Source: an uncultured Saprospiraceae bacterium (GTDB lineage Bacteria; Bacteroidota; Bacteroidia; Chitinophagales; Saprospiraceae). Taken from it: DNA of 64,000 bases. Below the pieces are notes generated by a model. That model was not told the DNA's origin. It worked only from the letters and a program-made list of their open reading frames with translations, and did no database searches. Location of the stretch: assembly GCA_937139495.1 (NCBI GenBank), contig CAKZQC010000046.1, positions 1 to 64,000 of the forward strand, given 5' to 3'. The translations under genes and the position numbers were made by a program. How positions within the stretch are numbered: the first letter of the stretch is position 1; every line of letters starts with the position of its first letter. Of this stretch, positions 53,931 through 63,891 are shown piece after piece.

Positions 53931-55781
53931 TTACTCTATCTCCACCGCATCTTTTTCTACTCTCAAATTTTCGATAATATCCTGTTGGCGACTAGGCGTA
54001 TTTTTACCCATAAAGTACGAAAGCAATTTATCAATATCCGTAGCGGGACTCATCTGCACAGGCTCCAAGCGAATATCATCGCCAATAAACTGACCAAACT
54101 CACTCGGAGAAATCTCACCCAATCCTTTAAATCGAGTAACCTCTGCTGTTTTGCCAAGTTTTGTCATAGCTTTTTGCTTTTCGTCCTCGCTATAACAATA
54201 AAAAGTCTGTTTCTTGTTGCGTACTCTAAACAGCGGTGTATCCAATATATAAAGGTGTCCGTTGATAATCAACTCTGGAAAAAACTGCAAAAAGAATGTC
54301 AACAATAACAAACGAATGTGCATACCATCAACATCGGCATCTGTTGCTACGATTACTTTGTTGTATCGCAATTCATCAACGCCATTTTCTATATTAAGTG
54401 CATGTTGCAGGAGGTTAAACTCTTCATTTTCGTACACTACTTTTTTTGTCAAATTATAACAGTTCAGCGGCTTTCCTCTCAAACTAAATACCGCTTGTGT
54501 TTGTACGTTTCTAGCCTTGGTTATAGAGCCACTTGCCGAATCTCCCTCTGTAATAAAAAGCATCGTCTCGTTTCCACCTTCCTGATTGGTATTGTAATGC
54601 AGGCGACAATCTCTCAATTTTTTGTTGTGCAAATTCGCCTTTTTAGCTCTAGTGGTCGCTAGCTTTTTGATACCTGCTATTTCCTTACGTTCTCTTTCCG
54701 ACTGAATGATACGTTTTTGGATAGCCGTAGCCACTTCAGGGTTTTTGTGTAAGTAATTATCCAAATGCTCTTTGACAAAATCATTGATAAATACATTGAC
54801 ACTCGGTCCTTCGGGACCTACATTGATAGAACCCAATTTAGTTTTGGTCTGCGACTCAAAAACAGGCTCTTGCACCCGAACGCTAATCGCTGCAATCACC
54901 GCACTACGAACATCGGAAGGGTCATAATTTTTGCCAAAAAAGTCTCGAATCGTCTTGACCAGTGCTTGACGGAAGGCATTGAGGTGAGACCCACCTTGTG
55001 TAGTATTCTGACCATTGACAAAAGAGCTGTACTGCTCCCCATAATGGTTGCCATGCGTCATGGCTATTTCTATATCTTCCCCCTTGAGGTGAATAATTGG
55101 ATAACGAATTTTTTCGGGATCCACTCGCTTACTCAACAAGTCGAGTAGTCCATTTTTGGAATAAAATGATTTGCTATTGAACAGAATTCGTAGCCCTGTA
55201 TTCAAGTAAGCATAATCCCAAATTCTATCCTCTATGTATTGTTTATTGAACTTAAAGTTCTTGAAAATAGACACATCTGGGTGAAACTCTATATAGGTTC
55301 CATTTTCCTCCGTCGTCTTTCCTATTTTGTCATCTTCTTTCAGTTCTCCTCGCTCAAAAATAGCTACTTTCTGCTGTCCTTCTCTATAGGACTCTACTCT
55401 AAAATAATCTGACAACGCATTGACAGCCTTAGTACCAACCCCATTCAGTCCTACCGACTTCTGGAATGCCCTAGAGTCATATTTCCCCCCTGTATTGATT
55501 TTTGATACACAATCAATCACCTTGCCCAACGGGATACCACGACCATAATCACGAAGACTCAATACGCCGCCATCAGATAGTTTAATTTCTATCTTCTTGC
55601 CCACTCCCATCATAAACTCATCAATAGAGTTGTCGATAACCTCCTTAAATAGGATATAAATCCCATCATCAGGTGCCGTACCGTTGCCCAACTTACCGAT
55701 ATACATACCAGGACGCATACGGATGTGTTCTTTCCAATCGAGTGAGCGTATATTATCTTCTGTATAATCTGCGTTTGCCAT
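53931..55781 (-). CDS. parE: DNA topoisomerase IV subunit B
   Basis: ParE is the ATPase subunit that with ParC unlinks daughter chromosomes. Seen: 616 residues, GHKL ATPase motifs FKEVIDNSIDEFMMG (about 46-60), DYGRGIP and GLNGVGTKAVNALS; transducer region with FVNGQNTTQGGSHLNAFRQA; TOPRIM motifs LFITEGDSASGSI and ATDADVDGMHIRLLLLTFF; and the C-terminal RFKGLGEISPSEFGQF. Length and sequence style fit Bacteroidota ParE better than GyrB. A full consensus promoter lies 50 bp upstream. parC is not in the window. Confidence 0.92.
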   Translation of the reverse strand: MANADYTEDNIRSLDWKEHIRMRPGMYIGKLGNGTAPDDGIYILFKEVIDNSIDEFMMGVGKKIEIKLSDGGVLSLRDYGRGIPLGKVIDCVSKINTGGKYDSRAFQKSVGLNGVGTKAVNALSDYFRVESYREGQQKVAIFERGELKEDDKIGKTTEENGTYIEFHPDVSIFKNFKFNKQYIEDRIWDYAYLNTGLRILFNSKSFYSKNGLLDLLSKRVDPEKIRYPIIHLKGEDIEIAMTHGNHYGEQYSSFVNGQNTTQGGSHLNAFRQALVKTIRDFFGKNYDPSDVRSAVIAAISVRVQEPVFESQTKTKLGSINVGPEGPSVNVFINDFVKEHLDNYLHKNPEVATAIQKRIIQSERERKEIAGIKKLATTRAKKANLHNKKLRDCRLHYNTNQEGGNETMLFITEGDSASGSITKARNVQTQAVFSLRGKPLNCYNLTKKVVYENEEFNLLQHALNIENGVDELRYNKVIVATDADVDGMHIRLLLLTFFLQFFPELIINGHLYILDTPLFRVRNKKQTFYCYSEDEKQKAMTKLGKTAEVTRFKGLGEISPSEFGQFIGDDIRLEPVQMSPATDIDKLLSYFMGKNTPSRQQDIIENLRVEKDAVEIE

Positions 55782-55830
55782 GAATTTGTTTAATTATGCG
55801 TTGCGAGTAAACCTTGTTACAAATAGAGTA

Positions 55831-55861
55831 CAAAGATACATAGAATTGAGATAAAAACAAA
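55831..55861 (-). promoter_or_regulatory. parE promoter, full consensus
   Basis: Minus strand: TTTG (55861-55858), exactly 19 nt, then TATCTTTG (55838-55831). Same spacing as the four rRNA promoters. RNA would start near 55824, giving a leader of about 43 nt. Confidence 0.8.
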
Positions 55862-56298
55862 ACAAATTGTTGTATTTTATTCCTTCCAAATCTTTTGTTT
55901 TATATCTTATTCGGAAGTTCCTATCAATAAATAATCCTTAAATGTAGTCAAAAATTAAAATTTTAGACTTTTTTTTCGTATTTAATTACGCCACCAAAAT
56001 ACAAAAATAAAAAATACATTACTCACTAAAAATCAATTAATTGAATCCAAAAAACTATTCTTCTAAGTGATTGCAAAAAATATTTCTAGCATATTTTAAC
56101 ATTAAAACCCTAAACAAAAACAACAATTAGCTGGTTATAATTCCCGAAAGCAAGCATGGAAAGAAGGTTCCGTTTTAGACAACTGTACAAAACTACCTTT
56201 TAAAGAAACAGATACCAATTGCTTTCCGAACAACACTAGTCAAACAACACAATCTACCTGAAGAAAAAATAGGTATATTTCTAAAAAAACACCTGAAA
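55862..56298. other. Intergenic region, no gene recognised
   Basis: A very AT-rich stretch between the divergent parE and barrel genes, with no open frame longer than about 15 codons on inspection and no strong hairpin. It could hold regulatory DNA for the barrel gene, but I see nothing definite. Confidence 0.45.
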
Positions 56299-56306
56299 TA
56301 TTTTTG
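56299..56306 (+). promoter_or_regulatory. Candidate -7 box for the barrel gene
   Basis: TATTTTTG fits TAnnTTTG; the -33 position reads ATTT/TTTC, near but not equal to TTTG. It predicts a leader of about 110 nt. Confidence 0.35.
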
Positions 56307-56424
56307 TGCTACTCATGACAATGTTGTTCAAAACGGTCTCCTCTATTGATAAAAGTACACTTGATATAGAGCGACAAAAAAACACAAGAGAAAGAAAATT
56401 AAACTAAAACTAAAAAAAAAAATT

Positions 56425-57069
56425 ATGACAAGCTTAAAAAAACTATGTTCAGCTGGTATGTTATCACTTGCTTTGGTTTTCGGAATGAATACTAACGCCA
56501 CTGCACAAGCTAGCAATACAGAAAAAGGAACCTTTATGATTGGTGGAGAATTGGGCTTATCCTCTACTAGTAGTACTACTAATGCTGCTGGCAATACCAA
56601 CCAAGGATCCAATTCCTTACAATTCAATATCGCTCCTTCTGTTGGTTATTTTGTAGTCGATCACTTTGCAGTAGGTATTGGTGTGGATTATACATTGAGT
56701 ACGATTACCGATAGAGACGACAATGACAACAGCCAATTTGATAGCGATTTATTGTTCGGACCTTTTGTACGTTATTACATTCCTTTTGGTGACAAAGCAC
56801 TATTCTTTGAAGCTGATTTTGGTTTCGGGAACTCCAACGCTAGCTTTAATGACCAAAGTGTTAACACGACTGTGCTTGCAGCAGGTATAGGACCAGGTTT
56901 CACTATCTTCTCTAATGATCACATTGGTATTGAGGCGCTTGCTAAATATAAATATGGTAGCAGTAGAAACGTGACAGAAGTAAACAACATGAAAACAGAA
57001 AGTACCACAACAACACACGCTTTTGACTTTTCAATAGGTTTACAAGTATATTTCACTAGAAATAACTAA
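56425..57069 (+). CDS. Small outer-membrane beta-barrel protein
   Basis: Seen: 214 residues, signal peptide ending NATAQAS, then about eight strands: GTFMIGGELGLSS, LQFNIAPSVGYFVVDHFAVG, IGVDYTLSTIT, LLFGPFVRYYIPFG, LFFEADFGFGNS, AAGIGPGFTIFSNDHIGI, ALAKYKYGSS and FDFSIGLQVYFTRNN. The plan is that of OmpX/OmpW-like Bacteroidota barrels; loops are Asn/Thr-rich. It has its own candidate promoter and terminator, so it is a single-gene unit. Function unknown; surface porin or adhesion is possible. Confidence 0.8.
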   Translation: MTSLKKLCSAGMLSLALVFGMNTNATAQASNTEKGTFMIGGELGLSSTSSTTNAAGNTNQGSNSLQFNIAPSVGYFVVDHFAVGIGVDYTLSTITDRDDNDNSQFDSDLLFGPFVRYYIPFGDKALFFEADFGFGNSNASFNDQSVNTTVLAAGIGPGFTIFSNDHIGIEALAKYKYGSSRNVTEVNNMKTESTTTTHAFDFSIGLQVYFTRNN

Positions 57070-57111
57070 AAGCACACAAATAGTATCGGAGCAATTTTCT
57101 ATTGCTCTAGC

Positions 57112-57149
57112 AAAAAGAGTAATGCCTACGGGGTGTTGCTCTTTTTTTT
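57112..57149 (+). terminator. Terminator after the barrel gene
   Basis: A 15-bp stem with three G-U pairs in RNA (57112-57126 with 57132-57146) and a T-run of eight, 42 bp after the stop. Confidence 0.75.
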
Positions 57150-57343
57150 GTTGAGGTTGTTTCAATAAGTCGTGATAACGTGATAAAATGATTGACAAGC
57201 ACTTAATAATCAATATGATGCTGCTTTTTAAACAACTTTGTTAGCAACATTTATTGCACCAGCTACACAAAAAAACCACCCACCCAATAGGGCAGATGGC
57301 TTTAGATGGTCTCAATTGATATTTCTAGAGGACTTTCATCCAA

Positions 57344-60300
57344 TTAATTCATTACTGTCATGCGTTCAGGCATCGTCCAGACTTTGTGTTCGTTGGTGTA
57401 GTACAAAAATGCCGTAGAAGCAGGTGCTTCATAATCACCGGGAATATCTGCTTTGAGGTCAAGGTGAATTACTTTCACTTCACTCGCCTTCATTTGTTCA
57501 TAATGAAAAACGACATACCCTTCAAACAATTCATAATAATCAAATACTTTCTTTTCTTGCAATTCCTTCAATTGCCAAGGCTGTAAGCTCAAACCAGCAG
57601 GAATCCCAACCATTGCCATAGTCATCGGCTGTCCTTCTTTGAGTTTGTTCGTCAAGGTAGTGGTCAATCGAATAGTTTCGCCCATCTTGATTTTAGTACT
57701 TGGCATTTTTGTTTGCAAATCAAAAGGACATTTGGCAGAATTCTGTGGTAATCGTGTATTGTATGAGAGTTCTACATCAAACGGCAAAGCCGTTTTTGTA
57801 TTCTGATACTCCAATCGTACTTTCTGTTTACCTTCTTTGAGGTAAGCAGCGATATTAGGCAAGATTAATTCTTTCTGCCCTGCTTTATATTTCAAGCTCG
57901 TTACTCTCTTCTCATTCACGAAGACAACCAACTCACCATCTTCTGCACTTTGTTTGCTAGTTTTGGCATATTCCAGTAGTGCTTTGAGTGCCAATACGGT
58001 ACCTTGTGTAGAACCATATCCGTTATAGGATTTACCTTCCGAAAGGCTTGAAATAGCTTTTTGTACTTGGCTGGTGTAGCCACCGTGCTGCATCAATGCC
58101 AATGCCACCAAGCTAGTCGTTTCTACCTGTAGTGAAATGCCTGTAGAGTTCGTAACCGAGCTAGTTAGCCCTGCAAAACTACCGTTCTTCTGCTGCATTT
58201 TGACCAACTTCTCTACTAGCGTAGCAGCTCTTTTATCTTTGGCTTTGTATAGTGCGTTTGCCATCAGTGCCATGCTGTAAGGATCTTTAGATTGCAACGC
58301 ATATTGATATGAATGCTCTATTTCTTTTGCTATTTGATTGCTATATCCAGCTTCACACATTGCCCAAACAATATAAGCATCGGTTACATCTGCTGCTGCC
58401 CACGAATGTAGGGCATTTGGATTTTTTGTCCAACTACCTTTGCCGTCTTTACGACTCAATAGCCATTTGGCACAACGCTCAATAATCTGAGGGTCAACTG
58501 AATAAACGGATTTCATATCTACAAATTGCATCAACCCATAGGCAGAAAGTGCTTCGTGTGCAGGATTGCGTCCCCACCAATCAAAACCACCGCCTTTTGA
58601 TTCGTATCCCACCAATCGACCATAACCTACTTCCAAGTATTGTTTTGCTCTCGTTTCTACTTCTATATCCGTCGTTCCTGTTTCGCGCAAATAGTCCAAT
58701 GCTAATAGATTTGGGTAATTGGCACTAGAAGTCTGCTCAAAACAACCACTCGGCATACGCAACATTGCAGCCATACCACTCATTACTTCGTCCAATACAC
58801 TTGGATAAAGCTGTATTTTAGCCACAACACTTCCTGCTATCGCCTCTTGTAGCGTCAATTCAAAAGCATTGTTCATACTGCTTCCTGCATACACTCTACG
58901 CACAGGAAAACCTCTAGGACTCACCAAAATTGGTGTTACAAATTTGTCTTGCAATCCTTTGGCATTGTAAGCAATCATAAAGTTACCTACTCCTGCCAGG
59001 TTACCTACAGTGCCTTTCACAAAAATAGTCTTGCTTTCATTAGCCTTTAGGCGAATTGTACTTTTAGCATCTTGAGCCAGTACAATACTTTCAGGAGCAT
59101 TCAGTGTTAATATTCCTTCCAATTCGCTATCGGTATTATTGGTCAATACCAATGGCAAACGCAGCTCATCGCCCGAAAGCACACGGCTAGGCACTTTGAT
59201 TGTCATCTGGAAAGGCAATTGTGCAAAGTACTTATATTCTACTCGCCCAATACTCCCTGATTGTCCAAAACCTTCGGCAGTAATACGGAACTGCGTCACG
59301 GCATCTGAATTGTAAAAAGAGAACTTTGCTTTTCCATTTTTATCCGTTTTTATACTTGGATTCCAATAAATGGTATTGCGAAAATCGGTACGCAATTCAG
59401 GTGTCGGCGTATCCTCGTAGTTAATTTCCGCAAACACACGAACTTGTTGATAGCGAGTGGTAGTCACTACTTTTTTGAACACTTCCTGTTTTACTTTCAT
59501 TCTTTTTTTGCCCTCTGCTCTATCTTTTTCATCAAACAAATTAGCACCAAAGTTAGCATCTTCAAGCACTTCTTCTTCAGCAGCAACAGCAATTCCTGCT
59601 ACGCTAGAAGAAATAGCACTAATATCCATTTCTTTCATTATCACCATTTCTTCTTTCTCTATATCTACAGCTTCTACCTCCATCAACTCAACAACAGGAG
59701 CTACTGGCTCAGGAATATCGTCAAGTGCTATATCAACCTCCATCAGTTCTTCCTCTATTTCAGGAGCCATAACATTTCTTCTTCGTCCCCCTTCAGCCTT
59801 TTTCACTCTCGAACGAACAGGTCTGCGGTCGTTGATTACGACCATATCTTCTAGCATTTCCACACCTCCATCCATTTCTATATTGAGCGTTCCGCTCTGT
59901 ATAGGATTCGCCAATTGTATATTCTTGCTGGAGTAGCCAACATACGAAACCGTAAGCATGGTACTATTATTGACAGCAGCAGTACTTATCTCATAATTTC
60001 CATCCAAATCCGTTTCCGTACTTACAGGTTGATTTCCATTCAATCGCACCGTAGCAAAAGGCATAGCTTCGCCAGTTTCATCGGTTATTTTCCCTGTTAT
60101 TTTTACGCCTTTGCTCAATGTAATATTCAGATTGCTGTTGTAGTCATTGATAGCTACCGTAGGAATATAATACCCCTTAGCATCAATTTGCAAGCTAGTT
60201 GGCTTATAGAGCAATACCTCTTTGAAACTAAACGTGCCATCTTTTCTGCTCAATACTTTGTAGTCCGTTCCTTTTAGTGCTACGCCAATGCCTTGCATGG

Positions 60301-62056
60301 GGTTGCCTTGTTCGTCCATCAATTTGCCTGCTATGAGCTGTGGTTCATTGGCAGTACCTGCCAGCTTGTAGTTCTCATCTATAATTTGTTGCCACTCAAA
60401 TTTTCTCCAACCTTGAGTCATCATCAAGTTATCCAATGCTATTTGTCTATTGATTTCTGGTTTTAGGCGTGTGGGGTCGTTTGCTTTATCAAAGTAGAAA
60501 TTTGGCTCTTCTATATCACCCTTCAAATCTGATTGCAATAGCATATAAGACAAAATATGTCCTTGCTTGTCATCTGCAAACGTCAATAACTTGTCATCTA
60601 CTACTGCCAACGACAAATCTGCCGCCACAGGAATACCTCGCTCATCAGTCACGACCAGTTCTACGTTTACTTTCTCTCTAGGTAGGTATTTTTCTTTGTC
60701 CGTTTTCACGGCAATATCCAATTGTTTGTCTGCATTAACAAAAACCAATCGCTCTGCTCTAGCTACTTGTTTACTGTCAAAGAGTGTAATCTGAGTGATA
60801 CCAATCGGAAAATCATGTGTAGGAATATGTACGGTATTGAGTCCTTCTTGTGCCTCAATATCTTTAGAAAAGATCATCTTGCTTCTGCTCTGAGCCACCA
60901 AGTATAGTGTTTCATTTTGCGAAGACAATACCGCTATATCCAAGCTATTTTTTCTTTGCTGTTGCAGCTTCAAGGCATAACCCTTAGCCAAGGTAGTTGG
61001 CAATTCGTATATTTTGTTGGCAGCACTGCTCGGAGCGGTTATCTTAGCAAAGTATTTAGCTCCTCGCTGCGGTGCCAATTCAAACTTACCCATTCCTTGG
61101 TGGTAACTTTCAAGTGTAGCTACTACTCTATCATTTTGGTCATAAATCTTGCCTTCTATATCGGCAGGTTTACCAAATTCGTCCAAGGCTTTGAAGCCAA
61201 CGCCACAAATCATTCCTTCTACCAGTTCGCCACCTTCAGGATAAAACTCCAAATCAATATTGCCCAATGTAATAGGGACGCTTCTCGAAATAGATTCTGT
61301 TTGTCCTTGGTATTGAATCATAATATTGAGCAAACCATCATTGGTCGTCAATTTTTGAGGCAAATTAAATACCACTTTAGCTCTACCTTCAGCATTGGTC
61401 TTAGCATCAAACCTCTTAACTTCTCCGCCATCAAGACTCACTACTGCCGTGAATACTTGTTGTGCCAAAGGTTGTTTAGTCAAGGTATTCAAATCTAAAA
61501 TAGCTACGACTTCGCTACCTGCACCATACGCCTTTCTATCGAAGTTGAGCTTCATATTCAGATTAGGCAATACTGACTTTTGTACTGTTATCGTCTGCTC
61601 AAAAAAGGTGTTCGTATTTTCTTGCCATTTGGTGTAAGCCTTGATGGTATATTGTCCACCTTTTATGTTTTCGTCTAGCTTGAATACGCCTGCTGCCTTT
61701 CCATTTTCCGTCAATAAGGTCAGCTCTTGAACCGTACTCCCTTTGGGGTTCAATAAGTTGACATACACAACACCGCTTTTATCGCTCTTCTGAAAAGTTT
61801 GAGCATTGCGTACATAAGCACTAAACCAAATATCTTCAGAGGGTTCGTACATTTTTTTATCAAACTGCAAATATACTTTATCTTCTTGTGTCACTTCTTG
61901 GTACTGCGTGAATTTCGCCAACAAGTCTTTAAGGAAAGGTGTATTGGAGAACATCTGTGGCTGGTAATAAAATGCCCCTGCCAAGCTGATACTCAATCCT
62001 GCAAATATTAAACAAGAGAGTACTATTTTTTTGGAATATATTTTCATAGAATTCAT
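57344..62056 (-). CDS. Thioester alpha-2-macroglobulin-family protein with carboxypeptidase-regulatory inserts
   Basis: A2M proteins trap proteases by a bait region and a reactive thioester. Seen: 1,570 residues, signal peptide (about 10-28), MG-like beta-sandwiches from residue 55 (EDKVYLQFDKKMYEPSEDIW), two carboxypeptidase-regulatory-like inserts (about 575-640 and 652-725), a MLEDMVVIND stretch (about 735) as seen at TonB-receptor plugs, and a Glu-rich acidic linker (about 765-830). The A2 domain (VRVFAEINYEDTPTP onward) and the thioester PSGCFEQTSS follow, with Cys1105 and Phe in place of the usual Gly of GCGEQ. The thioester-domain helices and an end domain complete it. No lipobox is seen. 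A Met at 62047 is an alternative start. No PBP1C-type partner is adjacent; gldJ lies upstream on the same strand behind a terminator. Confidence 0.9.
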   Translation of the reverse strand: MNSMKIYSKKIVLSCLIFAGLSISLAGAFYYQPQMFSNTPFLKDLLAKFTQYQEVTQEDKVYLQFDKKMYEPSEDIWFSAYVRNAQTFQKSDKSGVVYVNLLNPKGSTVQELTLLTENGKAAGVFKLDENIKGGQYTIKAYTKWQENTNTFFEQTITVQKSVLPNLNMKLNFDRKAYGAGSEVVAILDLNTLTKQPLAQQVFTAVVSLDGGEVKRFDAKTNAEGRAKVVFNLPQKLTTNDGLLNIMIQYQGQTESISRSVPITLGNIDLEFYPEGGELVEGMICGVGFKALDEFGKPADIEGKIYDQNDRVVATLESYHQGMGKFELAPQRGAKYFAKITAPSSAANKIYELPTTLAKGYALKLQQQRKNSLDIAVLSSQNETLYLVAQSRSKMIFSKDIEAQEGLNTVHIPTHDFPIGITQITLFDSKQVARAERLVFVNADKQLDIAVKTDKEKYLPREKVNVELVVTDERGIPVAADLSLAVVDDKLLTFADDKQGHILSYMLLQSDLKGDIEEPNFYFDKANDPTRLKPEINRQIALDNLMMTQGWRKFEWQQIIDENYKLAGTANEPQLIAGKLMDEQGNPMQGIGVALKGTDYKVLSRKDGTFSFKEVLLYKPTSLQIDAKGYYIPTVAINDYNSNLNITLSKGVKITGKITDETGEAMPFATVRLNGNQPVSTETDLDGNYEISTAAVNNSTMLTVSYVGYSSKNIQLANPIQSGTLNIEMDGGVEMLEDMVVINDRRPVRSRVKKAEGGRRRNVMAPEIEEELMEVDIALDDIPEPVAPVVELMEVEAVDIEKEEMVIMKEMDISAISSSVAGIAVAAEEEVLEDANFGANLFDEKDRAEGKKRMKVKQEVFKKVVTTTRYQQVRVFAEINYEDTPTPELRTDFRNTIYWNPSIKTDKNGKAKFSFYNSDAVTQFRITAEGFGQSGSIGRVEYKYFAQLPFQMTIKVPSRVLSGDELRLPLVLTNNTDSELEGILTLNAPESIVLAQDAKSTIRLKANESKTIFVKGTVGNLAGVGNFMIAYNAKGLQDKFVTPILVSPRGFPVRRVYAGSSMNNAFELTLQEAIAGSVVAKIQLYPSVLDEVMSGMAAMLRMPSGCFEQTSSANYPNLLALDYLRETGTTDIEVETRAKQYLEVGYGRLVGYESKGGGFDWWGRNPAHEALSAYGLMQFVDMKSVYSVDPQIIERCAKWLLSRKDGKGSWTKNPNALHSWAAADVTDAYIVWAMCEAGYSNQIAKEIEHSYQYALQSKDPYSMALMANALYKAKDKRAATLVEKLVKMQQKNGSFAGLTSSVTNSTGISLQVETTSLVALALMQHGGYTSQVQKAISSLSEGKSYNGYGSTQGTVLALKALLEYAKTSKQSAEDGELVVFVNEKRVTSLKYKAGQKELILPNIAAYLKEGKQKVRLEYQNTKTALPFDVELSYNTRLPQNSAKCPFDLQTKMPSTKIKMGETIRLTTTLTNKLKEGQPMTMAMVGIPAGLSLQPWQLKELQEKKVFDYYELFEGYVVFHYEQMKASEVKVIHLDLKADIPGDYEAPASTAFLYYTNEHKVWTMPERMTVMN

Positions 62057-62170
62057 ATTGATAGTTAGGCGATTGCCTATTATAAAAAGATGGGGAACAT
62101 ATGTTACGTTAACAATTAAGAAGATGCAAGTACTATCACTTTTGGTGTGTTAAGTAAGTGGACAAATAAA

Positions 62171-62204
62171 AAAAGCCATTTTGCAGTACTGCAAAATGGC
62201 TTTT
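62171..62204. terminator. Terminator after gldJ
   Basis: A perfect palindrome of 17 bp per arm (centre between 62187 and 62188) flanked by A and T runs, 36 bp after the gldJ stop. A copy of the TTAAGTARGTGGACA repeat directly adjoins it (62150-62170). Confidence 0.8.
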
Positions 62205-62239
62205 GAATATATAATGTATTGTCGTAAGAACAATCGTTC

Positions 62240-63757
62240 TTAATAACGTCTCTTTGTTCTTTTCTTACCAGTGTTGAATTGGTTACCACCTTTGTCAAAG
62301 TTTCCTCTAGGAGAACCTACACGAGTCATAGCACAACGGAATCCAATATAAGCACTTGATTTGTCTTCTTCCAAGAATCTACGAGCACCTGGAGACAACC
62401 AATACGCTCTATCGTTCCAACCACCGCCTTTATAGACACGTGTTTTGTCAGACACTAGCGAGTGTTTTTCATAATCATAAACAGCTTCCGATTGTTTATC
62501 ACCATCCATGTAGTTGATTACATTCGATAGTTGGAAGTTTCTGCGATTAGCGATTTCATCTGCATCCAATTCTTTGTATTTCAAGCGTCCTGGAGCGATA
62601 GAATCACTTTCCATTTCTGGTTTGCCATCTGCATCCATAGATACTTCCATGAATACGTTACCACGCATTGGGTTCAAATCTTGTGTCTCTACATCCGACA
62701 AAGTAGTAGAAGTCAATGGACGATAAACATCCTGTACCCATTCGTTGACATTACCAGCCATATTATATAGACCATAATCATTTGGTACATAAGATACAAC
62801 AGGGGCTGTAATGTGTGCATTATCATTCAATGCACCAGCCATACCCATATAATCACCACGTCCACGCTTGAAGTTAGCCATCATCATACCTTGGTAATTG
62901 CCATGTTGAGGGTAACGCATAGAAGTACCATTCCATGGATACAATCTACGATCAGTAATACGCTCATCTCTTACATAAGATTGGTTACCAATCAGTGCAA
63001 GTGCTGCATATTCCCATTCTGCCTCTGAAGGCAAACGGTAATCTGGCAATACGATACCATCTTCAAATTTAACAGCTCTTTCTTCGCCTGTAGATAAGTT
63101 TGTCTTAGGATTCTCGCCGGGGTTTGCGGTATATGCACCTGCCAAATAAGCGTCGGTATTAAAGTTTTTGGCTCCTTGCTGTGTTTCAATATCTGCTGCT
63201 TGAATTTTTCCATCTTCAATCAGAATCATCTCATTGACACGATCCGTTCTCCACTTACAGAATTCTTGTGCTTGCAACCAAGTAACCCCTACTACAGGAT
63301 AATCAAAATAGGCAGGGTGACGCAAATAGGTTTCTACGAAAGGCTCGTTATAAGAAAGCTCTTCTAACCATACTAAAGTATCAGGCAACGCCTTACGGTA
63401 AAGTTGTGGCATAGCATTGTGTACTCTATTGAGCCAAAACAAATATTCTAGATAAGCAACATTTGATACTTCTGATTCGTCCATATAAAAAGAGGAAACA
63501 GTAACACGACGAGGAAAGCCACGATAATCTTTCATGACATCTTCTTCGGTCTGTCCCATATTGAACGTACCACCCTCGATAAATACCAAGTTAGGACCAG
63601 TTTCCTGTCCTTCGTATTCAATAGGTTTCTCAAATCCTCCCCATTCAGGGTCATTATACTTCCAGCCAGTGGTACTTGAGCGGTTTTCTTTCTTGCTACA
63701 AGCGCCAAAGATAAGTACCATGATGCCGAGTGATGCAAACAAATTTAATTTCTTCAT
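62240..63757 (-). CDS. gldJ: Gliding motility lipoprotein GldJ
   Basis: GldJ is a lipoprotein of the gliding/T9SS machinery, needed for stability of GldK and for movement. Seen: 505 residues, lipobox LIFGAC (Cys20), then TGWKYNDPEWGGFE, a signature I associate with GldJ rather than GldK. The formylglycine-generating-enzyme-like (SUMF1) domain covers about 55-485: LVFIEGGTFNMGQ, FYMDESEVSNVAYLEYL, HPAYFDYPVVGVTWLQAQEF, RLPSEAEWEYAA, YNMAGNVNEWVQDVY, YKGGGWNDRAYW and IGFRCAM. The catalytic Cys pair of true FGE is not evident, as in other Gld homologues. It follows a PorP/SprF-type gene by 134 bp. GldK/PorK is less likely because gldL does not follow. Confidence 0.93.
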   Translation of the reverse strand: MKKLNLFASLGIMVLIFGACSKKENRSSTTGWKYNDPEWGGFEKPIEYEGQETGPNLVFIEGGTFNMGQTEEDVMKDYRGFPRRVTVSSFYMDESEVSNVAYLEYLFWLNRVHNAMPQLYRKALPDTLVWLEELSYNEPFVETYLRHPAYFDYPVVGVTWLQAQEFCKWRTDRVNEMILIEDGKIQAADIETQQGAKNFNTDAYLAGAYTANPGENPKTNLSTGEERAVKFEDGIVLPDYRLPSEAEWEYAALALIGNQSYVRDERITDRRLYPWNGTSMRYPQHGNYQGMMMANFKRGRGDYMGMAGALNDNAHITAPVVSYVPNDYGLYNMAGNVNEWVQDVYRPLTSTTLSDVETQDLNPMRGNVFMEVSMDADGKPEMESDSIAPGRLKYKELDADEIANRRNFQLSNVINYMDGDKQSEAVYDYEKHSLVSDKTRVYKGGGWNDRAYWLSPGARRFLEEDKSSAYIGFRCAMTRVGSPRGNFDKGGNQFNTGKKRTKRRY

Positions 63758-63823
63758 TGCGAACTACGATTTTTTTTATTGAAAGCTGTCTTCAGAACAG
63801 CTTAATTCTTAATAAAAGGCAAA

Positions 63824-63831
63824 CAAATTTA
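63824..63831 (-). promoter_or_regulatory. Candidate -7 box for gldJ
   Basis: TAAATTTG on the minus strand fits TAnnTTTG and predicts a leader of about 60 nt. No matching -33 element. Confidence 0.3.
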
Positions 63832-63891
63832 GTAAAAAAAACAAGGATTGGTCAGAAAAGCGATTCTTTTTATAGCGTCTAGGGCAGGATA

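Noticed and set aside
53931..55781. Type II topoisomerase subunit considered as GyrB
   Set aside because: Length (616) and motif wording fit Bacteroidota ParE better; GyrB would usually be somewhat longer.
60917..61498. 193-codon plus-strand frame
   Set aside because: Fully antisense to the alpha-2-macroglobulin gene, with no recognisable domain.
62240..63757. SUMF1-like lipoprotein considered as GldK/PorK
   Set aside because: The N-terminal TGWKYND...GGF pattern fits GldJ, and no gldL-gldM-gldN genes follow; the next gene is an alpha-2-macroglobulin.
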